Source: Acidobacteriota bacterium
GTDB taxonomy: Bacteria > Acidobacteriota > Vicinamibacteria > Marinacidobacterales > SMYC01
Length of the DNA stretch: 19,207 bases
Assembly (NCBI GenBank): GCA_029263435.1
Contig: JAJCXL010000460.1
Location: 1 to 19,207, forward strand
Reading direction: 5' to 3'
Below, one piece after another: positions 6,719 to 13,781 of this stretch. Numbering within the stretch: position 1 is the stretch's first letter; every line of letters starts with the position of its first letter. The translations under genes were made by a program, and so were the position numbers. Below the pieces are notes generated by a model that saw only the letters and a list, made by a program, of their open reading frames with translations, made no database searches and was not told the origin of the DNA.

Positions 6719-8251
6719 ATGATGAATCGACGTGAGTTTCTCGGAAACACTAGCGGACTGGTGATAGGTGCCGCCCTCTACCCGGGGCAGCAGGGCATAT
6801 CGATGGCGTCATCGGCGGATGGCATCACCAGCATGAGCGCGTCTCGGTTGTCCGCTGCCATCAAGTCACGTGACGTGAGCTGCGAGGACGTGATGCGCGT
6901 CTATCTCGCGCGGATCCACCGATACAACCCGGTGTACAACGCCGTCGTGGCCATGCTCGACGATGACCTGCTGCTGAGCCAAGCGCAGCGCGCGGATCGT
7001 GCGCTGGACGATGGCGAGTACTGGGGATGGATGCACGGCATGCCGCACGCCATCAAGAATCTGGCTAACGCCAAGGGTCTCGAGACGAGCAGCGGGTCGA
7101 GGATCTTCGAGGGTAGGGTGGCGGAAGAGGACGATTTGTTCGTCTCTCGGATCCGCGCACAAGGCGCGATCTTCATCGGCAAGACGAACACACCTGAGTT
7201 CGGGCTCGGCTCTCAAAGCTATAACGACGTGCACGGCACGACACGAAATGCCTACGACCCGGATCTGACCGCGGGTGGCAGCAGCGGCGGCGCGGCCTGC
7301 GGCATAGCGACGCACATGCTCCCGATCGCAGACGGCAGCGACATGATGGGCTCGCTCCGAAATCCCGGGGCGTTCAACAATGTGATCGGATTTCGCCCAA
7401 GCCAGGGAAGAGTGCCCGGCCGACCGGGAGGCGACCTCTTCTATCACCAGCTCGCGACCGCGGGACCCATGGGTCGCAACACAGAGGACACCATACGATT
7501 GCTCCGAACGATGGCCGGAGCCGATCCCCGGGTGCCGCTGAGTCTGCGCGACGAGATCCCACCATACGAAGCGTTTCGCGCCACTGACCTGGACGGCTAC
7601 CGCGTGGGCTGGATGGGCGATTTCTCCGGCTACCTCCCCACCGAGCCCGGCGTGCTCGAACTTTGCGTGGAAAGTCTCGATTCGATGGTAGAGCATGGTG
7701 CCGTCGTCTCCGATTGTTCGCCGCGCTTCGATATGGCCCGCTTGTGGGAGACGTGGCTCACGCTACGGCACTGGTCGTTGAGTGGCATCCGAGCTCTCTA
7801 TGACGACCCCGACAAGCGCAAACTCTTGAAGCCGGAAGTCGTCTGGGAGATCGAGGGGAGCTTCGACATGCCCGCGTCACGGGTGAGCGCGGCGGCTACC
7901 GCGAGAGCGGACTGGTACCGAGCGCTACTCGAGCTTTTCGAGACCCACGACGTGCTGGTTCTGCCGTCAGCCCAAGTGTTTCCTTTCTCGGCCGAGCTCC
8001 ATTGGCCGAAGGAGATCGCGGGCCGGAAGATGGACACTTATCACCGGTGGATGGAAGTCGTCATCGGCGGCACCCTCTCGGGCCTGCCGGTGATAAACGT
8101 TCCTGCCGGCTTCGACGACCGTGGACGCCCGATGGGAATGCAATTCATCGGCCGAATGGGAGAGGACCAACGTCTGCTCGAGCTCGCCATGGCCTACGAG
8201 AAAAGTACGAATCACCTCTCGAGGCGGCCTGAGCTGCGAGAGTCGATCTAG
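6719..8251 (+). CDS. Tat-exported amidase-signature hydrolase
   Basis: The 510-residue protein opens with a twin-arginine signal (MMNRREFLGN, then a short hydrophobic run), so it is probably folded before export. The rest is an amidase-signature (AS) enzyme, which cleaves amide bonds using a Ser-cisSer-Lys triad. The three residues can be placed: Lys113 in MPHAIKNLANAKG, cis-Ser188 in AGGSSGGAACG (185-195), and nucleophile Ser212 in ADGSDMMGSLRNPG (204-217). The 24-residue spacing between the two serines equals that in FAAH (Ser217/Ser241). The usual G before GS is Met211 minus one (DMMGS). GAGGCGG at 6709-6715 supports ATG 6719, and the second Met (6722) is possible. The substrate is unknown. 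The gene's stop overlaps the stop of the amidohydrolase on the other strand. Confidence 0.95.
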   Translation: MMNRREFLGNTSGLVIGAALYPGQQGISMASSADGITSMSASRLSAAIKSRDVSCEDVMRVYLARIHRYNPVYNAVVAMLDDDLLLSQAQRADRALDDGEYWGWMHGMPHAIKNLANAKGLETSSGSRIFEGRVAEEDDLFVSRIRAQGAIFIGKTNTPEFGLGSQSYNDVHGTTRNAYDPDLTAGGSSGGAACGIATHMLPIADGSDMMGSLRNPGAFNNVIGFRPSQGRVPGRPGGDLFYHQLATAGPMGRNTEDTIRLLRTMAGADPRVPLSLRDEIPPYEAFRATDLDGYRVGWMGDFSGYLPTEPGVLELCVESLDSMVEHGAVVSDCSPRFDMARLWETWLTLRHWSLSGIRALYDDPDKRKLLKPEVVWEIEGSFDMPASRVSAAATARADWYRALLELFETHDVLVLPSAQVFPFSAELHWPKEIAGRKMDTYHRWMEVVIGGTLSGLPVINVPAGFDDRGRPMGMQFIGRMGEDQRLLELAMAYEKSTNHLSRRPELRESI

Positions 8252-9747
8252 CGCAGACGATCGGGCTGGGCGTACTCACGACCGTCACTCTCCGCACGCG
8301 AAGCGTCCAGCGCACGCGCGCCCCGAGCCGCGTCGTCGAGCATGGTATCGAGCTCGGTGCGATCGAATACCCGTCCAGCGGAGACCACGGCGTCGATGCT
8401 CAGCGTTGCCGCGATGTCCTCGAGCGGGTTCGAGCGAAGAAGAACGATATCGGCGCGCTGGTCGACGGCGAGGGTTCCGGACGCATCCGTCTGATTCAAG
8501 AACCGGGCCCCGTGGATCGTGACGCTCTGGAGCGCTTGAAGCGGTGTGAGTCCGGCTTCTTGAAATAGCTGAAGCTCTTCGTGGAGAGCCAAGCCTGGAT
8601 AAACGAAGGCCGCGATCGGGGCTGAGTCACTCCCTCCGAGAATCGTGACCCCCGCCTCCCACAGGCGGGGTAGCTGTGCGGCGATCCGCTGGTAGTTCTC
8701 TTTCGCCATGCGCCACTCGTCGGGCGTGCGGCTCGCGACCCTCTCGGCACGGGCGGCGTAAGGCGACATGAAGGCCTCGGTCAAATAGCTACGGAACGCG
8801 TCGGCCTCGTGATCGTTCTCATCGAGGTAGGCCATTTGATATCCGCCAATGAGGGTGGGCGTGACGAACACGTCGTTCTCCGCGAGCATCGCGTAGCCCC
8901 GACGCGCTTGGTCCGGATCGAATCCCGAAGTGTAGTGAGCCAGCGCGTCGGATCGGCTCATGTCGCCTCGGCTGATGCTCGAGGCAATATCGCGCTCATC
9001 GGCGTTACCGAGCCGAATCATGTGGCTCGCGTGCTCGATGCTGGAGAGTCCGCTGGTGGCGACGTCTTCGACGGTCGCGTCGTAAGGCACATGACCCGAG
9101 ACCCGATAGCCGCGCTTGCGTCCTTCTCGAACCGTGGCAAGGAACAGCTCGGCGCCGAGCGTGTTCTCCGTTACTTTGACGAGGTCCACTTCGTAGGCGT
9201 CCAGCCTGTCCATCATCGCAACCATCTCCGCCTCGGTCGCGACTTCGAGATCGTCCTTCCAGATCGAGTTGATGCCTTCGATCTTTCGGCCCGCGGTGAA
9301 AATGCGAGGCCCGACGAGCCGACCCTCGTGGATCTCATCCCGCCATTCGAGCACCTGCTCACCGAGATCGCTCGCCATGTCTCGGACCGTCGTCACCCCA
9401 TGGGCGAGGTAGACCGGGAAGAGCAACAAGTTGTCTTCGACGAGATCCGCACCTTCGATGTGAACGTGCATGTCCCACAAGCCCGGCATCGCGTAGCGGC
9501 CCGTCGCATCGACCTCGATCCGGCCGACCCACTCCTCCCCTGCGTCGTCCTCTTCGATAGACGTGATGACGCTGCCGTCAATGGCCATGGTTTGACTCGG
9601 ACGGAGCTCGCCGGTCTCGACGTCGACGATCGTGGCATGACGAATGACGACGTCATGCTCCGCGGGCTCAGCAACCGGGCCACCACATCCTGCGAGCACC
9701 CACGAGAAGAGAGCCGTCGCCGCTAAACCAGCCGTCGTCTTGCGCAC
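8248..9747 (-). CDS. Amidohydrolase-superfamily lipoprotein (imidazolonepropionase/prolidase-like)
   Basis: I take the GTG at 9747: GGGAG lies 5 bases upstream, it falls 17 bases after the preceding stop, and the product (499 residues) then begins with a lipoprotein signal ending LAGC (Cys21). An ATG at 9849 would overlap the upstream gene and put the signal inside. Metal-binding features of metal-dependent amidohydrolases are present in order: MPGLWDMHVHIEG (87-99, His94/His96), DLVKVTEN (188-195, Lys191), VSGHVPYD (216-223, His219), SIEHASH (236-242, His239) and GGSDSAP with the catalytic Asp. The C-terminus has the composite-domain motif GTLAVDQRADIVLLRSNPLE. Members hydrolyse cyclic amides or dipeptides. 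The substrate is not deducible. It is the last gene of the four-gene minus-strand run, and its stop overlaps that of the amidase. Confidence 0.93.
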   Translation of the reverse strand: MRKTTAGLAATALFSWVLAGCGGPVAEPAEHDVVIRHATIVDVETGELRPSQTMAIDGSVITSIEEDDAGEEWVGRIEVDATGRYAMPGLWDMHVHIEGADLVEDNLLLFPVYLAHGVTTVRDMASDLGEQVLEWRDEIHEGRLVGPRIFTAGRKIEGINSIWKDDLEVATEAEMVAMMDRLDAYEVDLVKVTENTLGAELFLATVREGRKRGYRVSGHVPYDATVEDVATSGLSSIEHASHMIRLGNADERDIASSISRGDMSRSDALAHYTSGFDPDQARRGYAMLAENDVFVTPTLIGGYQMAYLDENDHEADAFRSYLTEAFMSPYAARAERVASRTPDEWRMAKENYQRIAAQLPRLWEAGVTILGGSDSAPIAAFVYPGLALHEELQLFQEAGLTPLQALQSVTIHGARFLNQTDASGTLAVDQRADIVLLRSNPLEDIAATLSIDAVVSAGRVFDRTELDTMLDDAARGARALDASRAESDGREYAQPDRLR

Positions 9748-9764
9748 TACGACTCCCGAGTACC

Positions 9765-10679
9765 CTAGGACGGAGTGCACTCGATGGCTCGCACGGGCGC
9801 GTAGCCCTTGTTCGCGATGATGCATTGACCGTCGTCGCTGAGAATCCAATCGAGATACTCTTTCACTTCGCCTTCGGGCTCACCGGCCGTGTACATGACG
9901 AGTGGCCGCGACAAGACATAGCTGCCATCAACCGCGGTCGCCACCGACGGGACGACACAGTGGTCCGCGCCCTCGGGTCGAACACAGAGCATCTTCACTT
10001 TCGGCGTCTGAAATGCGAGGCCGCTATAGCCAATCGCGCACGGTGTCCGGTCGACGAGGTCCACGACATCTTTCGAGCCATGAAGATCGTAGGTGCCGAG
10101 GCGATAGTCTCTAGCAGAGCCCAGTACGACGCTCCGAAAGTACTCGTAGGTCCCCGAGTTGTTCTGTCGACTGACGACGATGAGCTGCTGGTTCTTACAG
10201 CCGGGCACCTGGACGCCAAGCGGATCCCACCGTACGCTGGTGCCGTTCTCACCAAAGATCTCCGCGAGCTGGGCGAGCGAGATCTCCTCCAGTGGATTGT
10301 CCTTATGGACGTAGACGACGACCGCGTCGTAACCGACGGTCGTCTCGAACGGGGTCCGGCCGCGGCTCGACGCGAGCTCGATCTCTTTGTCGTCCATCAG
10401 GCGGCTGGCATTGGCGATGTCCGCGGTGCCGTTGATGAGGGCCGCGATACCCGTGCCGGTGCCGCCGCCGCTGACCGCGACCGCGACCGACGGATGGATC
10501 TCGCTGTAGACCTCCGCCCAGTTTTGCGCCACGTTGACGAGAGAGTCCGACCCCTTGTTCTGAATGACCGTCCTAGAGCCCGGACTTGCCGAGTCTCGCG
10601 ACCGCGGCGCTCCGCAGGCCAAGTGCGACAGCGCTAGCATCGTGGCTAGTACCCAACTTCTGATTCTCATCTCGGCCAT
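9765..10679 (-). CDS. PstS-like solute (phosphate)-binding lipoprotein
   Basis: The 304-residue product begins with a lipoprotein signal (MLALSHLAC, lipid Cys22), followed by a PBP-like domain. KGSDSLVNVAQNWAEVY (43-59), VSGGGTGTGIAALINGTADI (69-88) and VSRQNNSGTYEYF match the oxyanion-binding loops of PstS-type proteins, which bind phosphate through Ser/Thr/Gly main-chain and side-chain groups. NKGYAPVRAIECTPS closes it. Cysteine pairs (for example PGCKNQ, CAIGYS, MLCVRPEGADHC) suggest disulphides in the periplasm. No pstC, pstA, pstB or phoU is beside it, which is unusual for a transport component. It may therefore sense or scavenge rather than feed a local transporter. ATG 10679 has no good ribosome site, and an in-frame ATG three codons on (10670) is an equal choice. 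The following amidohydrolase starts 17 bases after its stop. Confidence 0.92.
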   Translation of the reverse strand: MAEMRIRSWVLATMLALSHLACGAPRSRDSASPGSRTVIQNKGSDSLVNVAQNWAEVYSEIHPSVAVAVSGGGTGTGIAALINGTADIANASRLMDDKEIELASSRGRTPFETTVGYDAVVVYVHKDNPLEEISLAQLAEIFGENGTSVRWDPLGVQVPGCKNQQLIVVSRQNNSGTYEYFRSVVLGSARDYRLGTYDLHGSKDVVDLVDRTPCAIGYSGLAFQTPKVKMLCVRPEGADHCVVPSVATAVDGSYVLSRPLVMYTAGEPEGEVKEYLDWILSDDGQCIIANKGYAPVRAIECTPS

Positions 10680-10706
10680 ATCGCGAGAGCTTAGCAGGGT
10701 ATTTGG

Positions 10707-10730
10707 CGAAGCGAAAAGGCACCGGCTTCG
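10707..10730 (-). other. Hairpin between the propeller and PstS-like genes
   Basis: CGAAGC (10707-10712) and GCTTCG (10725-10730) pair around a 12-base loop in the 57-base gap between two genes of the run. It could attenuate transcription or protect an mRNA end. There is no T-run to call it a terminator. Confidence 0.25.
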
Positions 10731-10736
10731 GATCGC

Positions 10737-12308
10737 TCAACGTCCTTGCGACCTCCGCGCGATCGACTCTCGCCGAGACGGTTGATCGAAGGCGACCACG
10801 CGGCCGTCGAGTCCAGCGGCAACGACCAAACCGTCGCCGACGGCGGGTGATGCCGCGAATCCCCACAGCGGGGCTTTGTCCGGACGAGGACTCGGGACGT
10901 GCCACAGGCCGCGGCCCGTCTTGCGATCCACGGCAAACAAGCCTCCTCGATGGTCGACGAGGTAGCCGGCCACACCAACGGCACCAATGAAAACCGTATC
11001 GTCGGAGACCGCCGGTCGCCCCCAGGCCGAGCCGTTGGTATCGAATCTCCAGGAAAGACGTCCGCTCGCAGCATCGATGGCGTGTAGCTGCTGACTATCG
11101 GAGGAGCCGACGTAGAGAGTTCCACCCGAGAGCGTCGGGGACGACTCGACCCATGAGAACCAGTTGTAATAGGTCCACGCCCGAGAGCCGTCTCGCGCGT
11201 TCAGAGCGAGTACGTCATAGCTGCGACTGCCGACGATAACCAGCGCCGGTTCGTCGTGAAACACAGTGGACGAAGGCACGGGCGCGCCGGTGTCGTGCGT
11301 CCAAACCGTATCGCCGGACGCGGCATCGAGCGCGTACACGTTCCCGTCGAACGAGCCGACGAGAACGTTTCCTTGCGTGAGGGTCGGCGTCGACGTCGTG
11401 ATATCTGGAAGCGGCGTCTTCCAAACGATACTCCCCGTTTCCAGCTCCAAGGCTACGACCTCGCGCTCGTGGCCGACGAAGACTCGCTCTCTATAGACCG
11501 TCGGCGACGAGCCATAGTGATCGTAGCGAAAACCGGGCGCGCCAAAGGCCAAACGACGCACGGGGTCGGCCCCAAGCCGAGCTCTCCAAACCAACGCGCC
11601 GCTCTCGGCATCGACACGATACAAAGACCCGTCATCCGAATGGATCAGAACCGTGCGGCCGTGGACGACCGGAGCCGCACGCACGAACCCGTCCGTCGCG
11701 AACCGCCACCGCATCTCGCCATTGCTATCCAGTGCGACCACGTAGCCGTCATCACTTCCGACGAACACGCTGTCGAGCGCCATGCACACGCCAGCCCAAA
11801 TCGGGCCTCCGGTTTCGTATTCCCACCGAGCCTCGGGCATCGGCAGTCGAGGGCGCGGTGCCGGCCGCTCGAGTGACTCCGCGCGCCGCAAGTCGAGGGC
11901 TATCGCATGAATGGGGACGAAGCTCTCCGGGACGGTGCCGACCAGCCGAGGCACTTCGGGATCGTGGCGGAGCCGAAGCGAGCCCGCGAGAACGTAGTCT
12001 TCGGTCACAGCGACGGTGCCGAGCGAGTAACGCCACAGATCCATCGCCGGGATCGAGATGTGAGCCCGTACCACATCGCTATTGGGGCTCGACGAGAGGT
12101 CGAGCTCGAAGGGCTCGGTCGTCCCGTTGTGGCTGAGCGTAGCGACCCACGTCCCCGCGAGCGACTCGACCGTCGGGGTGCCACCGTCGGTCCGCTCCGT
12201 AGCGTCGGACGCGGGTGGCTCTGTCGTTTCGACTCGGCTCTCCCCGCAGCCGGTCGTCCAAGCGATCAGAAAGCAAACGGGAAGGAACGGCGCGAAATGC
12301 TGTCGCAT
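10737..12308 (-). CDS. PQQ-type beta-propeller lipoprotein (BamB-like repeats)
   Basis: The 523-residue protein has a lipoprotein signal (PVCFLIAWTTGC, lipid Cys21), a linker, a beta domain (about 50-150) and then a propeller of PQQ/WD-like blades from about 165. Blade signatures recur: DDGYVVALDSNGEMRWRF, DDGSLYRVDAESGALVWR, REVVALELETGSIVWKTPL, FDGNVYALDAASGDTVWTHD, SQQLHAIDAASGRLSWRFD, and GGLFAVDRKTGRGLWHV. This A-x-D-xxxG-xxxW pattern defines PQQ_2/BamB-like repeats. Nothing shows the quinone-binding residues or catalytic Asp/Ca site of PQQ dehydrogenases, so a scaffold or ligand-binding role in the envelope is more likely than redox activity. The start codon directly follows a hairpin (12310-12326). 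It lies 45 bases after the regulator gene and 57 before the PstS-like gene, on the same strand. Confidence 0.9.
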   Translation of the reverse strand: MRQHFAPFLPVCFLIAWTTGCGESRVETTEPPASDATERTDGGTPTVESLAGTWVATLSHNGTTEPFELDLSSSPNSDVVRAHISIPAMDLWRYSLGTVAVTEDYVLAGSLRLRHDPEVPRLVGTVPESFVPIHAIALDLRRAESLERPAPRPRLPMPEARWEYETGGPIWAGVCMALDSVFVGSDDGYVVALDSNGEMRWRFATDGFVRAAPVVHGRTVLIHSDDGSLYRVDAESGALVWRARLGADPVRRLAFGAPGFRYDHYGSSPTVYRERVFVGHEREVVALELETGSIVWKTPLPDITTSTPTLTQGNVLVGSFDGNVYALDAASGDTVWTHDTGAPVPSSTVFHDEPALVIVGSRSYDVLALNARDGSRAWTYYNWFSWVESSPTLSGGTLYVGSSDSQQLHAIDAASGRLSWRFDTNGSAWGRPAVSDDTVFIGAVGVAGYLVDHRGGLFAVDRKTGRGLWHVPSPRPDKAPLWGFAASPAVGDGLVVAAGLDGRVVAFDQPSRRESIARRSQGR

Positions 12309-12309
12309 G

Positions 12310-12326
12310 TCGTCTCGTTTAGACGA
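12310..12326 (-). promoter_or_regulatory. Hairpin abutting the start of the propeller gene
   Basis: On the minus strand TCGTCT (12326-12321), loop AAACG and AGACGA (12315-12310) form a perfect 6-bp stem ending one base before the ATG (12308). The only Shine-Dalgarno-like bases (GAG in ACGAGACGAC) lie in the hairpin. CTCGT/ACGAG can form an alternative stem. It could dampen translation of this gene relative to the regulator. Confidence 0.35.
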
Positions 12327-12353
12327 GTTCTACAGAATTTTGTTCACTGCCCG

Positions 12354-13709
12354 TCAGAGCGGGTGCGCCACGCCGAGCGCGCGCACGAGCGCGGGAAAAT
12401 CCGGCTCGTGTCGAACCTCGCGAAGACGGGGATCTCGTATCTGAAAGACGAGGCGGATGAGCCGACGGCGTTGAGCTTCCTGCAGATGCTCCAAAGCGGC
12501 GGGGGCGTTGCCGACCCCCGCGTGCGCGAGCGCGAGGTCGACGGGAGAGACTCCGGCACCGCGAGCTTCGAGTCGATCGAGCACGAGCGCTCGGTAGACG
12601 TCGAGACTCACCGGGCCCCCCAACTTCGTGTCGACGCCAAGCGTCTCGAGGTGACGGCGGGCGGCGGCGAGCGCGGCGCGGACGTCACCTTGTTGTTGAT
12701 GGGCGTAGACGAGACATTCGAGCGCGTGGGCGCTCGCCGGCTCGAGATCGAGCGTCTTTTCGCAATGCGTCAGCGCCTCTCCGATACGGCCCAAGTAGAG
12801 ATACTTCCAACCGGCGTCGCCTAGCACGCTAACCGAGACGGGATCGAGCTCGACCGCGAGCTCTACGGCCCGCACCGCGGCGTCGACATCCCCTCGTATC
12901 ATCAGGTAGCTCGCGTAGTGGTGGTGCGCTTCGGCAAGCTCCGGGTCGAGCTCCAACGCGCGCTCGTAAGCGCGACCTGCTCCCTCCCAGTCCCAATCGA
13001 CGACCGAACGGACATCGCCGAGCCGAACGTGTGCGAGCGCGAGACGCGGGTTCGCCTCCAAAGCTCTATCGACCGCGGCGCGCGCGATATCGCCGTCGGT
13101 GCCGGTGATGAACGTCCGGCGAAGGCCGGCGTGGGCCAACGTGAGCCAGGCCTCAGCGAAGTCCGGGTCGACAGCGACGGCTTCTTGCAGATAATCGAGC
13201 GCCTGCTCGAAGTCGCCCCGAGCTCCTTTGTCCAACAGGTACCGGCCCTTCAAGTACGCCGCGCGCGCTTCGACGTTGGACGTCCCGGACTCTTCGGAAG
13301 CGCCTCCGCCCCACCGATGGGCGAGCACCATCGACCCCACGACAACGAGCACCCAAGCCACTTTCACCGCCATGGGCATCACCCATCGGGCTCTCTCCCC
13401 TTTCATCGAGGCAACGAACCGATAGCCACGGCGAGGGACCGTTTCGACATATCGCGGATGCGCGGCGTCGTCCCCGAGGGCGCGTCGAAGCTGGAGAATG
13501 ACGAAGTTCAGGCTCTTGTCGAAATCCACGACCGTGTCCGCCCACAGCAGAGCCCGAAGCTCCTCCCGAGTCACGATCCGCCCCGGCCGGCTGCTCAAGA
13601 GCACGAGCGCTTTCGCCAATTGAGGACGAAGGGGCACCACGTCGCCTTCACGGCGCAGTTCCAGCGATTCCGGCAGGAGCTCGAACGGTCCGAAACGTCG
13701 TGAGCGCAT
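12354..13709 (-). CDS. CadC-like transcriptional regulator: winged helix, one TM segment, periplasmic TPRs
   Basis: Residues 5-99 (from ATG 13709) form an OmpR-type winged-helix DNA-binding domain. RFGPFELLPESLEL, LLSSRPGRIVTREELRALLW, DFDKSLNFVILQLRRALGDD and HPRYVETVPRRGYRFVA are the classic stretches, the last being the wing. Residues 111-131 (MPMAVKVAWVLVVVGSMVLA) form one membrane helix, and the rest (about 145-430) is TPR repeats such as AEAWLTLAHAGLRR and ELAEAHHHYASYLMIRGDVD. The arrangement is that of CadC/ToxR-like one-component membrane regulators. The DNA-binding end is cytoplasmic and the TPR end probably periplasmic, so it would sense an envelope signal. A GTG at 13745 gives 12 extra residues. 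I prefer 13709 because the family usually begins just before the first beta strand and the GTG lies inside a 14-bp palindrome. It is first in the four-gene run. Confidence 0.93.
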   Translation of the reverse strand: MRSRRFGPFELLPESLELRREGDVVPLRPQLAKALVLLSSRPGRIVTREELRALLWADTVVDFDKSLNFVILQLRRALGDDAAHPRYVETVPRRGYRFVASMKGERARWVMPMAVKVAWVLVVVGSMVLAHRWGGGASEESGTSNVEARAAYLKGRYLLDKGARGDFEQALDYLQEAVAVDPDFAEAWLTLAHAGLRRTFITGTDGDIARAAVDRALEANPRLALAHVRLGDVRSVVDWDWEGAGRAYERALELDPELAEAHHHYASYLMIRGDVDAAVRAVELAVELDPVSVSVLGDAGWKYLYLGRIGEALTHCEKTLDLEPASAHALECLVYAHQQQGDVRAALAAARRHLETLGVDTKLGGPVSLDVYRALVLDRLEARGAGVSPVDLALAHAGVGNAPAALEHLQEAQRRRLIRLVFQIRDPRLREVRHEPDFPALVRALGVAHPL

Positions 13710-13710
13710 T

Positions 13711-13727
13711 TCTAGCCAAAATCTAGC
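13711..13727 (-). promoter_or_regulatory. Two 6-bp direct repeats 11 bp apart beside the regulator start
   Basis: On the minus strand GCTAGA occurs at 13727-13722 and again at 13716-13711, so the repeat period is 11 bp, one helical turn. OmpR/PhoB-type winged helices are known to bind tandem direct repeats with about this spacing. The second copy ends one base before ATG 13709. TAGATT, part of the first copy, also resembles a -10 box placed for a nearly leaderless transcript. Confidence 0.4.
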
Positions 13728-13731
13728 ACGA

Positions 13732-13745
13732 GTGGAGCGCTCCAC
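13732..13745. promoter_or_regulatory. Perfect 14-bp palindrome in the divergent regulator/exported-protein gap
   Basis: GTGGAGCGCTCCAC equals its own reverse complement. It lies 22 bases outside the regulator ATG and 36 bases before the ATG of the divergent gene at 13782. AGCGCT occurs within it and again at 13746-13751. The position fits an operator serving both directions. Confidence 0.5.
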
Positions 13746-13781
13746 AGCGCTACGCTCCAGGGAACGAAAGGAGCACCCTCC

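Noticed and set aside
6866..7696. 276-codon minus-strand ORF opposite the amidase
   Set aside because: Antisense to the intact amidase, with no recognisable domain.
8809..9726. 305-codon plus-strand ORF opposite the amidohydrolase
   Set aside because: Antisense shadow; the amidohydrolase metal-binding motifs on the minus strand are decisive.
9748..9849. ATG start at 9849 for the amidohydrolase
   Set aside because: It would overlap the preceding gene by 85 bases and bury the lipoprotein signal.
9825..10637. 270-codon plus-strand ORF opposite the PstS-like gene
   Set aside because: Antisense shadow with an acidic/Arg-rich composition and no motif.
11907..13703. Two plus-strand ORFs (11907-12824 and 12918-13703) opposite the propeller and regulator genes
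   Set aside because: Antisense shadows: they cross the intergenic gap or mirror TPR codons and show no domain of their own.
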